This document shows positions 44,616 through 52,721 of a stretch of 64,000 nt of DNA, piece by piece. Both the position numbers and the translations under genes were made by a program. The DNA comes from Rhodobacteraceae bacterium Alg231-30. GTDB taxonomy: Bacteria > Pseudomonadota > Alphaproteobacteria > Rhodobacterales > Rhodobacteraceae. The stretch's first letter is position 1. Each line of letters opens with the position of its first letter. The DNA lies in assembly GCA_900143615.1 (NCBI GenBank), contig FREU01000005.1, forward strand, positions 290,238 to 354,237, given 5' to 3'. Under the pieces are notes generated by a model that was not told the origin of the DNA, made no database searches, and was given only the letters and a program-made list of their open reading frames with translations.

Positions 44616-45356
44616 ATGCGCAAACTCTGCCTGATCACCGGTGCCAGCGCAGGTATCGGTGCGGCCACAGCCAAGCTTGCTGCCAAGGCGGGCTATGATC
44701 TCGCCCTGAACTACCGCTCTGATCAGGCCGGCGCGGAAGCCGTTGCTGCAGATGCGCAAAGCGACGGGGCGCAAACACTAATCGTTCAGGCCGACGTGTC
44801 AGACCCCGATCAAATCGAGAACATGTTTGCGCAAATAGATGCGCGTTTTGGAAAGCTCGATGCCTTGGTCAACAACGCCGGTATTGTTGATGTGGCAACC
44901 CGCGTTGAAGAGTTGACCTATGAACGGCTCCGCCGAATGTTTGACGTCAACGTCATCGGGGCAATTATGGTTGCCAAAGAGGCGGTGCGACGCATGCAGC
45001 AGCAACCTAGCGGCGGCGCTATCGTTAACGTCAGCTCGGTTGCGGCCCGGTTGGGGTCTGCTAATGAATATGTAGACTATGCCGCCACCAAGGCCGCTCT
45101 GGATACATTCTCAAAAGGCTTGGCAGAGGAAGTCGCCACACAGAACATTCGGGTGAATGTTGTCCGTCCGGGCATCACAGACACCGAGATCCACGCCAAG
45201 GGCGGCGCGCCGGATCGCGCCCGCCGTCTGGCTCACAGAATCCCAATGCAGCGCGCCGGAGCGCCGGAAGAAATCGCGCAGTCCATTCTCTATCTACTGT
45301 CAGATGAGGCATCATATGTGAGCGGCGCATTTCTAGACGTATCCGGCGGGCGCTGA
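44616..45356 (+). CDS. Short-chain dehydrogenase/reductase (3-oxoacyl reductase-like)
   Basis: A 246-residue classical SDR with Thr-Gly-Ala-Ser-Ala-Gly-Ile-Gly (8-15), Asn-Asn-Ala-Gly (86-89), Ser140/Ser141, and the catalytic Tyr155-x-x-x-Lys159. Arg34 after the second strand suggests NADP. C-terminal Val-Ser-Gly-Ala-Phe-Leu-Asp-Val-Ser-Gly-Gly-Arg is usual for FabG- and glucose-dehydrogenase-like forms. The GGGGAG SD lies at the end of pepN, so translation is coupled. The stop shares a base with the next start (TGATG). The substrate is not indicated. Confidence 0.88.
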   Translation: MRKLCLITGASAGIGAATAKLAAKAGYDLALNYRSDQAGAEAVAADAQSDGAQTLIVQADVSDPDQIENMFAQIDARFGKLDALVNNAGIVDVATRVEELTYERLRRMFDVNVIGAIMVAKEAVRRMQQQPSGGAIVNVSSVAARLGSANEYVDYAATKAALDTFSKGLAEEVATQNIRVNVVRPGITDTEIHAKGGAPDRARRLAHRIPMQRAGAPEEIAQSILYLLSDEASYVSGAFLDVSGGR

Positions 45357-45784
45357 TGGGAGTTCCAATTCACTACCGCCGCGAAGGCCGCAATCGACGA
45401 ACCTTTGTTGCCCTTGCTATCGCCGCACTTATTCTTGGTTTTCTATATAGCATCGGAACAATGACCTGGATTATTATCCTGCTAGGGCTGTTTGCAGTAC
45501 CCGCATTCTTTGATGTGATGTTGAATCCGGTCTCAACCCTTGATCTGACGGACGAAACTCTTCGCTGGAAAAGCGCCACACAAACGGCAGAAATGCGACT
45601 GAACCAAATTAGACAAGCACGCCTCGACACAAGGCTGGACGTTTCGATCCGTGTGACCTTAACAATGGTAGATGGTAGTAAAATACGGATTCCAAACGAT
45701 GTTTTGCCTCATCACAAGATTTTTGAAGCAGCCCTACAAGAGCTTAACATCCCAGTCGAGAGACATCATTTCCGGGTGATCTAG
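45356..45784 (+). CDS. Small membrane protein with a C-terminal PH-like domain
   Basis: A 142-residue protein with two closely spaced membrane helices (about residues 16-34 and 38-56), preceded by a basic N-terminus (Arg-Arg-Glu-Gly-Arg-Asn-Arg-Arg). The C-terminal 75 residues are soluble with alternating beta strands (Leu-Arg-Trp-Lys-Ser, Val-Thr-Leu-Thr-Met-Val-Asp-Gly, Ile-Arg-Ile-Pro) and a final helix, resembling bacterial PH-type domains, although this is by pattern only. Its ATG overlaps the SDR stop by one base, so it is co-expressed with pepN and the SDR. Function unknown. Confidence 0.7.
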   Translation: MGVPIHYRREGRNRRTFVALAIAALILGFLYSIGTMTWIIILLGLFAVPAFFDVMLNPVSTLDLTDETLRWKSATQTAEMRLNQIRQARLDTRLDVSIRVTLTMVDGSKIRIPNDVLPHHKIFEAALQELNIPVERHHFRVI

Positions 45785-45895
45785 TCCGTGCCGTTAACAT
45801 TTGCGGCGCAATATGACCCCAACATTTCAATTTGGTGCCCTTTTTTGGCCCGATTGGAAATTCATAAAGGGCCCAACCATAGGAGCAGGCCCAAA

Positions 45896-47197
45896 ATGAA
45901 ACTATTTTCCAGGGAAAAGGAAGAAGGCGCAGCAGTCGCGACCCCAGCGTTGCTGAAGCTATCGCAAAAGATTTACCCTGCGAAACGGGGCGAAGCCAAT
46001 CTGCCTGCCGAAGGCAATAACACCTACAAACATTTGCAGGATCGCCTGCAAATCCCGATCAATTCAGCAACGCCAGATCAAGTTGAAAGCGAAAACTGTC
46101 GCGAACGAGGATTGTTCTTAGCACGTCAGGAACGCTGGGAAGAACTCGACGATCTCATCCGCACACACGACCAGAATCGGGCAACAACAACCGCTGGAAC
46201 GCCGCTGGCTGATCTCATGTTGTTTGGTGCGCGCTCTGACGTTGTTCGAGCCGCAGAACACGCGCTTTTGCACGGAAAACCAGCCAAAGACTCCGATTTT
46301 TTCGCGGGAATTGAAGCGCTTGAGTATATGTTGGAAGAACATCCTGACAGCTACAGTTTAGCGCTGATTGTCGCTCACATGCACATCGATATTGGTTGGG
46401 CATGGCGAGGGGCGGTGTCCAACGAAGAAGTCCGTGAAGTGAATCGCGAGGCATTTCATGCCCACTTTGACCGCGCACGCGACATTCTGGATCGGTTTTG
46501 TCCTCAAGAACATCATTCGCCTGCGCTCTCGTCCGCGCGCTGCGCTCTTTTGCCGGGATGCCAGGATCCACTGGAGAAGCTCTGCTCATCTTTTGAGTCG
46601 CTGATAGCCCTTGATCCGATGAATCCGCGCCACATGCGCGCGCTTGGAAACTACCTGTTGCCAAGATGGTTCGGAGACTTTGAACAACTCGACCTTCAAG
46701 CGCGACGCATTGCGGCCCAAACCTATGATATTTGGGGCGCCGCAGGCTACGCTTGGGTTTGGTTTGACGCCTTATTGGTGGACTCAACCGGCTTGGAAAT
46801 GGTTGAAATTGAGTACTTTCTTGATGGCGTCACCGATGCTTTGGAACGTACCGGTGACCAACACACCGCCAATCTTATGGCGGCGCATTTGTTCCGAAGC
46901 TGGCAGTTTTCTAGGCAGCAATATTATGACCAAGGCCTGCGTCCTGATCTCCCCCCGGCGCTGCGTCAAGGATTTGATATGATCGTTCACGAACATCTAC
47001 GCGAAATTCATCCGTTGATTTGGGGGCATGCAGCCATTGGTTTTGAAAACACTTCGCGCATCATTTCCAAAGACCGATTGGCCAAAAAGGGCCTAGAAGT
47101 TGCGATGCATGCGGTCGCTATGCCGTTTTTGGCGGGGCTTCAGTCTGGTCAAACGATCTATTTTACGCCTGAAGGCATCACTCAGATCAATCCTTAA
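45896..47197 (+). CDS. Large hypothetical protein, helical and TPR-like
   Basis: A 433-residue protein without signal peptide or membrane segment. The start at 45896 follows AGGAG; a longer frame begins at 45788 without an SD. The sequence is mostly predicted helix with a repeated spacing of Ala/Leu/Trp positions (for example Arg-Gln-Glu-Arg-Trp-Glu-Glu-Leu and Tyr-Met-Leu-Glu-Glu-His-Pro-Asp-Ser-Tyr-Ser-Leu-Ala), which resembles tetratricopeptide-like arrays, though canonical TPR units are not obvious. Trp-rich Gly-Trp-Ala-Trp-Arg-Gly stands near residue 170. It may be a scaffold. It lies between the membrane gene and gatB. Confidence 0.65.
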   Translation: MKLFSREKEEGAAVATPALLKLSQKIYPAKRGEANLPAEGNNTYKHLQDRLQIPINSATPDQVESENCRERGLFLARQERWEELDDLIRTHDQNRATTTAGTPLADLMLFGARSDVVRAAEHALLHGKPAKDSDFFAGIEALEYMLEEHPDSYSLALIVAHMHIDIGWAWRGAVSNEEVREVNREAFHAHFDRARDILDRFCPQEHHSPALSSARCALLPGCQDPLEKLCSSFESLIALDPMNPRHMRALGNYLLPRWFGDFEQLDLQARRIAAQTYDIWGAAGYAWVWFDALLVDSTGLEMVEIEYFLDGVTDALERTGDQHTANLMAAHLFRSWQFSRQQYYDQGLRPDLPPALRQGFDMIVHEHLREIHPLIWGHAAIGFENTSRIISKDRLAKKGLEVAMHAVAMPFLAGLQSGQTIYFTPEGITQINP

Positions 47198-47270
47198 GCC
47201 TTGCCCTCTTGCTCCTGCATCCGCTCTGGCCTAGAACGCGGTTTAGCCTAGTATCCAAGGAGCCAGAGCC

Positions 47271-48782
47271 ATGCTCGACCTGACATATGAAACCCCCAAG
47301 CCCAAAGTTATTGCGGGCGCCAAACATGACTGGGAATTGGTCATTGGTATGGAGGTGCATGCTCAGGTGTCCTCAAACGCCAAACTGTTCTCTGGTGCCT
47401 CCACAAAATTCGGGGCCGAGCCGAACTCGAACGTGGCTTTTGTTGACTCAGCAATGCCTGGCATGTTGCCAGTCATTAACGAGTACTGTGTTGAGCAAGC
47501 TGTGCGCACGGGTTTGGGTCTGAAAGCTGAGATCCACCTGAAGTCTGCCTTTGACCGCAAGAACTATTTCTACCCTGACTTGCCGCAAGGCTATCAGATT
47601 AGCCAACTCTACGAACCCATTGTTGGCGAAGGAGAAATCCTTGTTGATATGGGACCAGGTGTAGCGCGTTTGGTGCGCATTGAACGGATTCACCTAGAGC
47701 AGGATGCCGGTAAATCCGTGCATGACATGGATCCGAACATGTCGTTTGTGGACCTGAACCGCACTGGTGTGGCGCTGATGGAAATCGTCAGCCGTCCCGA
47801 CATCCGTGGCCCCGAAGAAGCCGCCGCCTATGTCACCAAGATGCGTCAGATCCTGCGCTACCTTGGAACCTGCGACGGAAACATGCAGAACGGGAATTTG
47901 CGGGCGGACGTGAACGTGTCGATCTGTCGTCCGGGCCAGTATGAAAAATACATGGAAACTCAGGACTTTGGCCACTTGGGAACCCGTTGCGAAATCAAGA
48001 ACATGAACTCGATGCGCTTTATTCAAGCCGCGATTGAGTATGAAGCCCGTCGCCAGATCGCGATTGTCGAAGCTGGTGGATCAGTGGATCAGGAAACCCG
48101 TCTGTATGACGCGGAAAAGAACGAAACACGGTCGATGCGCTCAAAAGAAGAAGCGCATGATTATCGCTATTTCCCCTGCCCTGATCTGCTACCACTGGAG
48201 ATAGAACAAGGCTGGGTCGACGACATTGCCAAGACTTTGCCCGAACTGCCAGACGAAAAAAAATCAAGATTTGTCAATGACTTCGGCCTATCCGAATATG
48301 ACGCATCGGTGCTCACGGCTGAGGCTGAGAATGCGGCGTTCTTTGAAGAGGTTGCTGAAGGGCGTAATGGCAAATTGGCGGCAAACTGGGTCATCAACGA
48401 GCTGTTTGGCCGTCTGAAAAAAGACGACAAGACAGTGTCGGATTGCCCAATCACACCGGCACAATTGGGTGGCGTGATTGAGTTGATCTCTAGCGACGCC
48501 ATCAGCGGCAAAATCGCCAAGGACCTGTTTGAAATCGTCTACACCGAAGGTGGCGATCCTGCTGAAATCGTTGAGAAACGTGGTATGAAGCAGGTCACTG
48601 ACACAGGCGCCATTGAGGCCGCTTTGGATGAGATCATTGCCGCCAACCCCGCACAGGTTGAAAAGGCTAAAATCAACCCGAAACTGGCCGGTTGGTTTGT
48701 TGGTCAGGTGATGAAAGCGACTGGTGGCAAAGCCAATCCCAAGGCGGTTAACGAGCTGGTTGCAAAAAAACTTAACGACTAG
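47271..48782 (+). CDS. gatB: Aspartyl/glutamyl-tRNA amidotransferase subunit B
   Basis: GatB is the kinase-like subunit of the GatCAB complex that turns Glu-tRNA(Gln) (and Asp-tRNA(Asn)) into the amidated form. The 503 residues include [12 protein letters not shown] at about 21-32, [16 protein letters not shown], and the C-terminal YqeY-like tail domain. AAGGAG precedes the start. gatA and gatC are not in the window, so the complex is encoded from split loci. A repeat element and a large hairpin follow the stop. Confidence 0.97.
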   Translation: MLDLTYETPKPKVIAGAKHDWELVIGMEVHAQVSSNAKLFSGASTKFGAEPNSNVAFVDSAMPGMLPVINEYCVEQAVRTGLGLKAEIHLKSAFDRKNYFYPDLPQGYQISQLYEPIVGEGEILVDMGPGVARLVRIERIHLEQDAGKSVHDMDPNMSFVDLNRTGVALMEIVSRPDIRGPEEAAAYVTKMRQILRYLGTCDGNMQNGNLRADVNVSICRPGQYEKYMETQDFGHLGTRCEIKNMNSMRFIQAAIEYEARRQIAIVEAGGSVDQETRLYDAEKNETRSMRSKEEAHDYRYFPCPDLLPLEIEQGWVDDIAKTLPELPDEKKSRFVNDFGLSEYDASVLTAEAENAAFFEEVAEGRNGKLAANWVINELFGRLKKDDKTVSDCPITPAQLGGVIELISSDAISGKIAKDLFEIVYTEGGDPAEIVEKRGMKQVTDTGAIEAALDEIIAANPAQVEKAKINPKLAGWFVGQVMKATGGKANPKAVNELVAKKLND

Positions 48783-48787
48783 AACGG

Positions 48788-48828
48788 CTGTCTGTATCGC
48801 GACGGTATTGCGTCGGTATTACGTCGGT
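48788..48828. repeat. 11-bp-period repeat element downstream of gatB (copy B)
   Basis: CTGTCTGT is followed by ATCGCGACGGT (48796-48806), ATTGCGTCGGT (48807-48817) and ATTACGTCGGT (48818-48828). Read on the opposite strand these match the units ACCGTCGCGAT, ACCGACGCAAT and ACCGACGTAAT. The same flank and unit series occurs at 38296-38337 on the other strand. The element begins five bases after the gatB stop codon. Confidence 0.78.
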
Positions 48829-48891
48829 TCGTTTTTGGACGCGCCGACGGATTTTAATATTAACTTTTATGCCAATACCTGCCACGAAACG

Positions 48892-48937
48892 CCCTACATG
48901 ACGGGCCATTTGACAGGCCGCATGGCAGGGCTTTTTC
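48892..48937 (+). terminator. Interrupted hairpin terminator downstream of gatB
   Basis: GCCCT, CATG and GGCC (48892-48908) pair in order with GGCC, CATG and AGGGC (48917-48932) with small internal loops, followed by TTTTTC. This is an imperfect but plausible intrinsic terminator, 110 bp after the gatB stop and behind the repeat element. Confidence 0.55.
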
Positions 48938-49002
48938 TCTACTTGATCCGCCCCCACGCCCTAGCGCATCCAGCTTAAATACCATTGGAAAGCCCCGTTC
49001 AG

Positions 49003-49482
49003 ATGTCCCAAGCCCCTTTTATCTCGTCGCTCATGAAGCTTGAAAAAGGTTGGATCGATTATAACGGTCACCTGAACATGGCTTACTACAATGTCCTGTT
49101 TGATCGCGGTGTAGATGAGATCTGGTCTCAAATCGGCTTTGGCGCCGATTATCTGGCAGCCACAGGGTGCACGACGTTCTCAGCAGAATTTCACGTCTGT
49201 TACCTGAAAGAGTTGCACCTAGGCGCTAAGGTGCGCGCCAGCTTTCAGCTGTTGGACTATGACGAAAAGCGCATCCATTTTTATCAGGAACTGATCCACG
49301 AGGATGGATGGATCTCTGCCACAGGCGAAGGCATGGGGCTACACATTGACCAAAGCGGCCCCAAAGTGACAGCCATGCCAAACAACGTGCTAAAAAACGT
49401 GGCCACACTCTTTGAAAGTCACAAGTCTCTTGCCCGCCCCGAGCGCGCGGGCCGACAAATGGGCATTCCTCACAAGGCATGA
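49003..49482 (+). CDS. Hotdog-fold acyl-CoA thioesterase
   Basis: A 159-residue hotdog-fold protein of the 4-hydroxybenzoyl-CoA-thioesterase-like group. The signature Trp-Ile-Asp-Tyr-Asn-Gly-His-Leu-Asn-Met-Ala-Tyr-Tyr (about 18-30) holds the catalytic Asp. Later strands include Glu-Phe-His-Val-Cys-Tyr-Leu-Lys-Glu-Leu. The ATG at 49003 was chosen with GGAAAG upstream; a TTG six codons earlier also opens the frame. Similar proteins act on carnitine- or betaine-related CoA esters in marine relatives, but nothing nearby supports a choice. It follows gatB by 220 bp. Confidence 0.8.
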   Translation: MSQAPFISSLMKLEKGWIDYNGHLNMAYYNVLFDRGVDEIWSQIGFGADYLAATGCTTFSAEFHVCYLKELHLGAKVRASFQLLDYDEKRIHFYQELIHEDGWISATGEGMGLHIDQSGPKVTAMPNNVLKNVATLFESHKSLARPERAGRQMGIPHKA

Positions 49483-49577
49483 TGTTGCCGGACACACCGA
49501 CCGTTGAGACAGCATTACAGACACTACGATTTGAGATTGATATAGTACCCGAGTTGCATTGAAGGCGATTAGACAAA

Positions 49578-50030
49578 ATGAGTTACGAATATAAAGTTGT
49601 TCCAGCCCCCGTACGCGGCCTTAAGGCCAAAGGGTTAAAAGGCCCCGAAGCCAAGTTTGCCAATGCGCTAGAAGCCAAGATGAACGAGTTGGCGGCTGAA
49701 GGATGGGAATTTCAACGCACGGAAACCCTGCCTAATGAAGAGCGCAGCGGGTTGACCTCGAGCACCACAACCTACCGCAGCATCATGGTGTTTCGGCGCC
49801 GGCGCAAAGACGACATAAGCGCGTTTGAACCCCGTGCGCTGGAAGACCCCAAGGTTGCGGAATTGCCCGCACCTGCGCCCGTTGAGGCGTCAGAGGAGCA
49901 CGCGGATACGTCAGCAGAAAGCAATGGCTCAACCGACACGCTTGAAACCAGCGATGGTTCAAGCGACGACATTGACGCGGCCATTTCGACGGCATTGAAG
50001 AAACGTGCTGAGGGTCAGGCAAAAAGCTGA
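49578..50030 (+). CDS. DUF4177 domain protein with acidic disordered tail
   Basis: A 150-residue protein. Residues 1-75 form a DUF4177-like domain beginning Tyr-Glu-Tyr-Lys-Val-Val-Pro-Ala and holding Leu-Ala-Ala-Glu-Gly-Trp-Glu-Phe and Tyr-Arg-Ser-Ile-Met-Val-Phe-Arg-Arg. Residues 80-140 are low-complexity, Ser/Thr/Glu/Asp-rich and probably disordered, ending in a helix with Leu-Lys-Lys-Arg-Ala-Glu-Gly. The function is unknown in this family. It is transcribed toward bolA and is convergent with it, 16 bp between stops. Confidence 0.8.
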   Translation: MSYEYKVVPAPVRGLKAKGLKGPEAKFANALEAKMNELAAEGWEFQRTETLPNEERSGLTSSTTTYRSIMVFRRRRKDDISAFEPRALEDPKVAELPAPAPVEASEEHADTSAESNGSTDTLETSDGSSDDIDAAISTALKKRAEGQAKS

Positions 50031-50046
50031 CCCTCTTGCCAAGGCA

Positions 50047-50304
50047 TTAGGTATTGATATCCAGCGCTAAGGCGTGAATGCGCCCGACAAGATCAGCCCC
50101 CAAAGCCGCATGCACCGCACGGTGGCGTGCAATTCGCGACATGCCCGCGAAATGCGCAGCGCGGATGCGCACGTTAAAGTGGCTCTCGCCGCCATCCTGA
50201 TAGCCAGCGTGGCCACGGTGGCTTTCGCTGTCATCAACCACTTGCAACTCGCTCGGGCTGAATGCCGCCGACAATCGAGTGTGAATTTCCTGCGAAACGC
50301 TCAT
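50047..50304 (-). CDS. BolA-family protein
   Basis: An 85-residue BolA-like protein, which works with monothiol glutaredoxins in iron-sulfur and iron signalling. Arg-Leu-Ser-Ala-Ala-Phe near the N-terminus, Asp-Asp-Ser-Glu-Ser-His-Arg-Gly-His in the middle, Glu-Ser-His-Phe-Asn-Val-Arg, and His-Arg-Ala-Val-His-Ala-Ala-Leu near the end are the expected helix, loop and strand. The His residues in the His-Arg-Gly-His and Val-His-Ala regions could bind iron or a cluster. AAGGA is 7 bases upstream. It is divergent from the J-domain gene (74 bp), a pairing often conserved in Rhodobacterales. Confidence 0.92.
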   Translation of the reverse strand: MSVSQEIHTRLSAAFSPSELQVVDDSESHRGHAGYQDGGESHFNVRIRAAHFAGMSRIARHRAVHAALGADLVGRIHALALDINT

Positions 50305-50378
50305 TAATTTTCCTTCTGCCTCTTCAATCTGCTGACCGTTACGCTAAACTCTCGTCTCCGAGTCGAAAAGGTAGGAAC

Positions 50379-51002
50379 ATGGCCAAGTCAGATCCCTTTG
50401 GTTTTGATATGTCGATTAAATCGGCCAAGAAGAATAACCCTCGTGGTCGGCGGGGGATGTCGGGGGCGTCTGAGACCTCTCGGCGGCTGTGCGAGCATGA
50501 TGGATGTCAGGAAGCAGGCCAGTATCGCGCGCCGCGCGCCCCTGATGTGCTGGACGAATTCAAGTGGTTCTGCAAAGACCACGTGCGCGAATATAACCTT
50601 AAGTGGAACTTCTTTGACGGCAAAACCGAAGCCGAGATGAACGCCCAGAAGTCCAAAGACAAGGTCTGGGAGCGAGAAACCAAAAAGATGTCAGACCCCG
50701 AGGCCCGCGCTTGGGCGCGGTTGGGCATCGAGGATCCACATCAGGTCTTGGGCGAAAACGCCACACAGAACCCCGGCAAAGGCGGCGGTGGCTCCAAACG
50801 GTTGCCGCCGACAGAGCGTCGCGCAATCGATATTCTGGAAGCCAAGGACCATTGGACCAAGGCCGAGGTGCGCAAAGCTTACAAGAAGCTCATCAAAGTG
50901 CTGCACCCCGACATCAATGGCGGTGACCGCAGCCAAGAAGAGCAGCTGCAAGAGGTTGTCTGGGCTTGGGATCAGATCAAGGAAAGCCGAAACTTTAAGT
51001 AG
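50379..51002 (+). CDS. J-domain protein with N-terminal Cys/His cluster
   Basis: A 207-residue protein with a J domain at its C-terminus (about 155-207), HPD triad at His176-Pro177-Asp178, so it should stimulate DnaK. The N-terminal half has no DnaJ zinc finger but shows Cys38-x4-Cys43 and a second Cys65-x2-His68 pair around Trp-Phe, a possible small zinc site. A glycine-rich linker (Gly-Lys-Gly-Gly-Gly-Gly) precedes the J domain. The start at 50379 follows AAAAGGTAGG; a longer frame that runs into bolA is not used. Known as the gene divergent from bolA upstream of cobS in this group of bacteria. Confidence 0.88.
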   Translation: MAKSDPFGFDMSIKSAKKNNPRGRRGMSGASETSRRLCEHDGCQEAGQYRAPRAPDVLDEFKWFCKDHVREYNLKWNFFDGKTEAEMNAQKSKDKVWERETKKMSDPEARAWARLGIEDPHQVLGENATQNPGKGGGGSKRLPPTERRAIDILEAKDHWTKAEVRKAYKKLIKVLHPDINGGDRSQEEQLQEVVWAWDQIKESRNFK

Positions 51003-51090
51003 GTTTTGCCCCATCCCCCGTCAGGTTTGTTGCATTCACAAGGCATCTTATGTCTTATGAAACAACACCTTGGGGGATCGGGGACAAAGA

Positions 51091-52647
51091 GTGAAAAATC
51101 TTGGACGTTTTTTCGTAGATCACCCAGCTTGGGTTTCGGTCTTGGTTGTGGCAGGCTTGTTGGGCCTGCCATTGGCGCTTTGGCAGGATATGGACACGCT
51201 CAGCCACGAGGCAATGGAGCGTCAGACGAGATCCACAAATGCCATCCTTTCCGCTGTGCGGTCGTATTACTCGGAAAACGTTGTGGACCGTATTTTACAT
51301 CACGACGGCGACACGCAGCCGTTGCACAACTACCGTGACATTGCAGGAGCGGTGCCCATTCCGGCCACCTTGTCGTTAGAGCTTGGGGCGCTGGTGGCGG
51401 ATGCCGAGGGCGGAGTACGCTATCGCTTTGTCTCCGATTTTCCTTTCACCAATCGCGACGCGCATGTGCTGACGCCTTTTGAAGTAGAGGCATTACACCG
51501 TTTTCGCACCAATCCCGAAACACGCGAAATCGTCATGGAAGGCGGCCGCAGTTTTATGGATCACAGCCTGACTCTGGCGACACCTATTTTGATGACCGAG
51601 GCCTGTGTGGAGTGCCACAACAGCCATGGTGAAAGCACCAAGACCGACTGGAACATCGGTGATGTGCGCGGTGTGCAGAGCCTGACCATTCACCAGCCGA
51701 TCGCAGCCAACATCTGGGCGTTTCGCTGGCTGCTGACATATCTGTTGTTGGCGGGATCTGCCGGATTGCTGTTTGCGGCGATGCAGTTTCGCCTTGCGCG
51801 CAACTTTAGTCAGATGAACGAGGAGCTGGCGGCCAATAACTCGTTTCTAGCAGATATCTCGGTGAAGATTTCCAAGTACATTCCACCGCAAGTCTACAAG
51901 TCGATTTTTTCGGGTGAAAAGGACGTCTCTATCTCGACAGAGCGTAAGAAATTGACAGTATTCTTCAGTGATATCAAGGATTTTACAGCCACAACCGAGT
52001 TGATGCAGCCGGAAGAGTTGACGGCGACACTCAACGAGTATTTCACCGAAATGAGCCGAATTGCAGAAGCGCACGGGGCAACGATCGACAAGTTCATCGG
52101 GGATGCCATTGTTGCGTTTTTTGGCGATCCAACAACCAAAGGCACAACCGAAGATGCACGCGCCTGTGTGGCAATGGCCTTGGATATGCAGAAGCGACTG
52201 CTCGAGCTGGAAGAAATCTGGCGCGGCAAAGGGCTCGAGCGGCCGTTTCGTGCGCGGATGGGCATCAACACGGGCTATTGCAATGTGGGCAATTTCGGCT
52301 CGGAAGCGCGCATGGATTACACCATTATCGGGGCGGAGGCGAACCTTGCGGCACGGCTTGAAAGCATCGCAGACCCCGGTGGCATCGTGATGAGCTATGA
52401 AACCTATGCGCACGTGCGCGACATGGTGCGAGCCGAGGCTCTTGAACCACAACATTTTAAGGGCATCTCCCGAGAGATCACGCCCTACCGAGTGCTTTCA
52501 GATACGCCTGCGGCTGGTGGGCTTAAGCATCAGAAAGACGGCGATCTATTGGTCGTGGACCTGCACGGCATAGATGAGAAGACCCGCGCTAGCATTGAGG
52601 CTGCGGTGCAGGACGCGCTTGATAAAACCGATGGGCGTGATCTTTAG
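51091..52647 (+). CDS. Membrane-bound class III nucleotide cyclase with haem-binding (DUF3365-like) sensor domain
   Basis: A 518-residue protein. A GTG start at 51091 with GGGGA upstream is preferred. Helix 1 spans about 14-32, followed by a periplasmic region of about 170 residues with a Cys172-x-x-Cys175-His176 motif (Ala-Cys-Val-Glu-Cys-His-Asn-Ser-His), a c-type haem site as in DUF3365/Tll0287-like sensors. Helix 2 is at about 206-232. After a short linker the cytoplasmic cyclase domain shows metal Asp residues in Phe-Phe-Ser-Asp-Ile-Lys-Asp-Phe and Phe-Ile-Gly-Asp-Ala-Ile-Val-Ala-Phe. It probably makes cAMP in response to periplasmic redox state or gas. An AraC regulator follows. Confidence 0.85.
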   Translation: MKNLGRFFVDHPAWVSVLVVAGLLGLPLALWQDMDTLSHEAMERQTRSTNAILSAVRSYYSENVVDRILHHDGDTQPLHNYRDIAGAVPIPATLSLELGALVADAEGGVRYRFVSDFPFTNRDAHVLTPFEVEALHRFRTNPETREIVMEGGRSFMDHSLTLATPILMTEACVECHNSHGESTKTDWNIGDVRGVQSLTIHQPIAANIWAFRWLLTYLLLAGSAGLLFAAMQFRLARNFSQMNEELAANNSFLADISVKISKYIPPQVYKSIFSGEKDVSISTERKKLTVFFSDIKDFTATTELMQPEELTATLNEYFTEMSRIAEAHGATIDKFIGDAIVAFFGDPTTKGTTEDARACVAMALDMQKRLLELEEIWRGKGLERPFRARMGINTGYCNVGNFGSEARMDYTIIGAEANLAARLESIADPGGIVMSYETYAHVRDMVRAEALEPQHFKGISREITPYRVLSDTPAAGGLKHQKDGDLLVVDLHGIDEKTRASIEAAVQDALDKTDGRDL

Positions 52648-52721
52648 ACAATACTTTTCGCATTCGGTGACCCGTGATAGAAATCCTTGAATTATTGATC
52701 GTTTTAGAGTGACCTTTGAGA

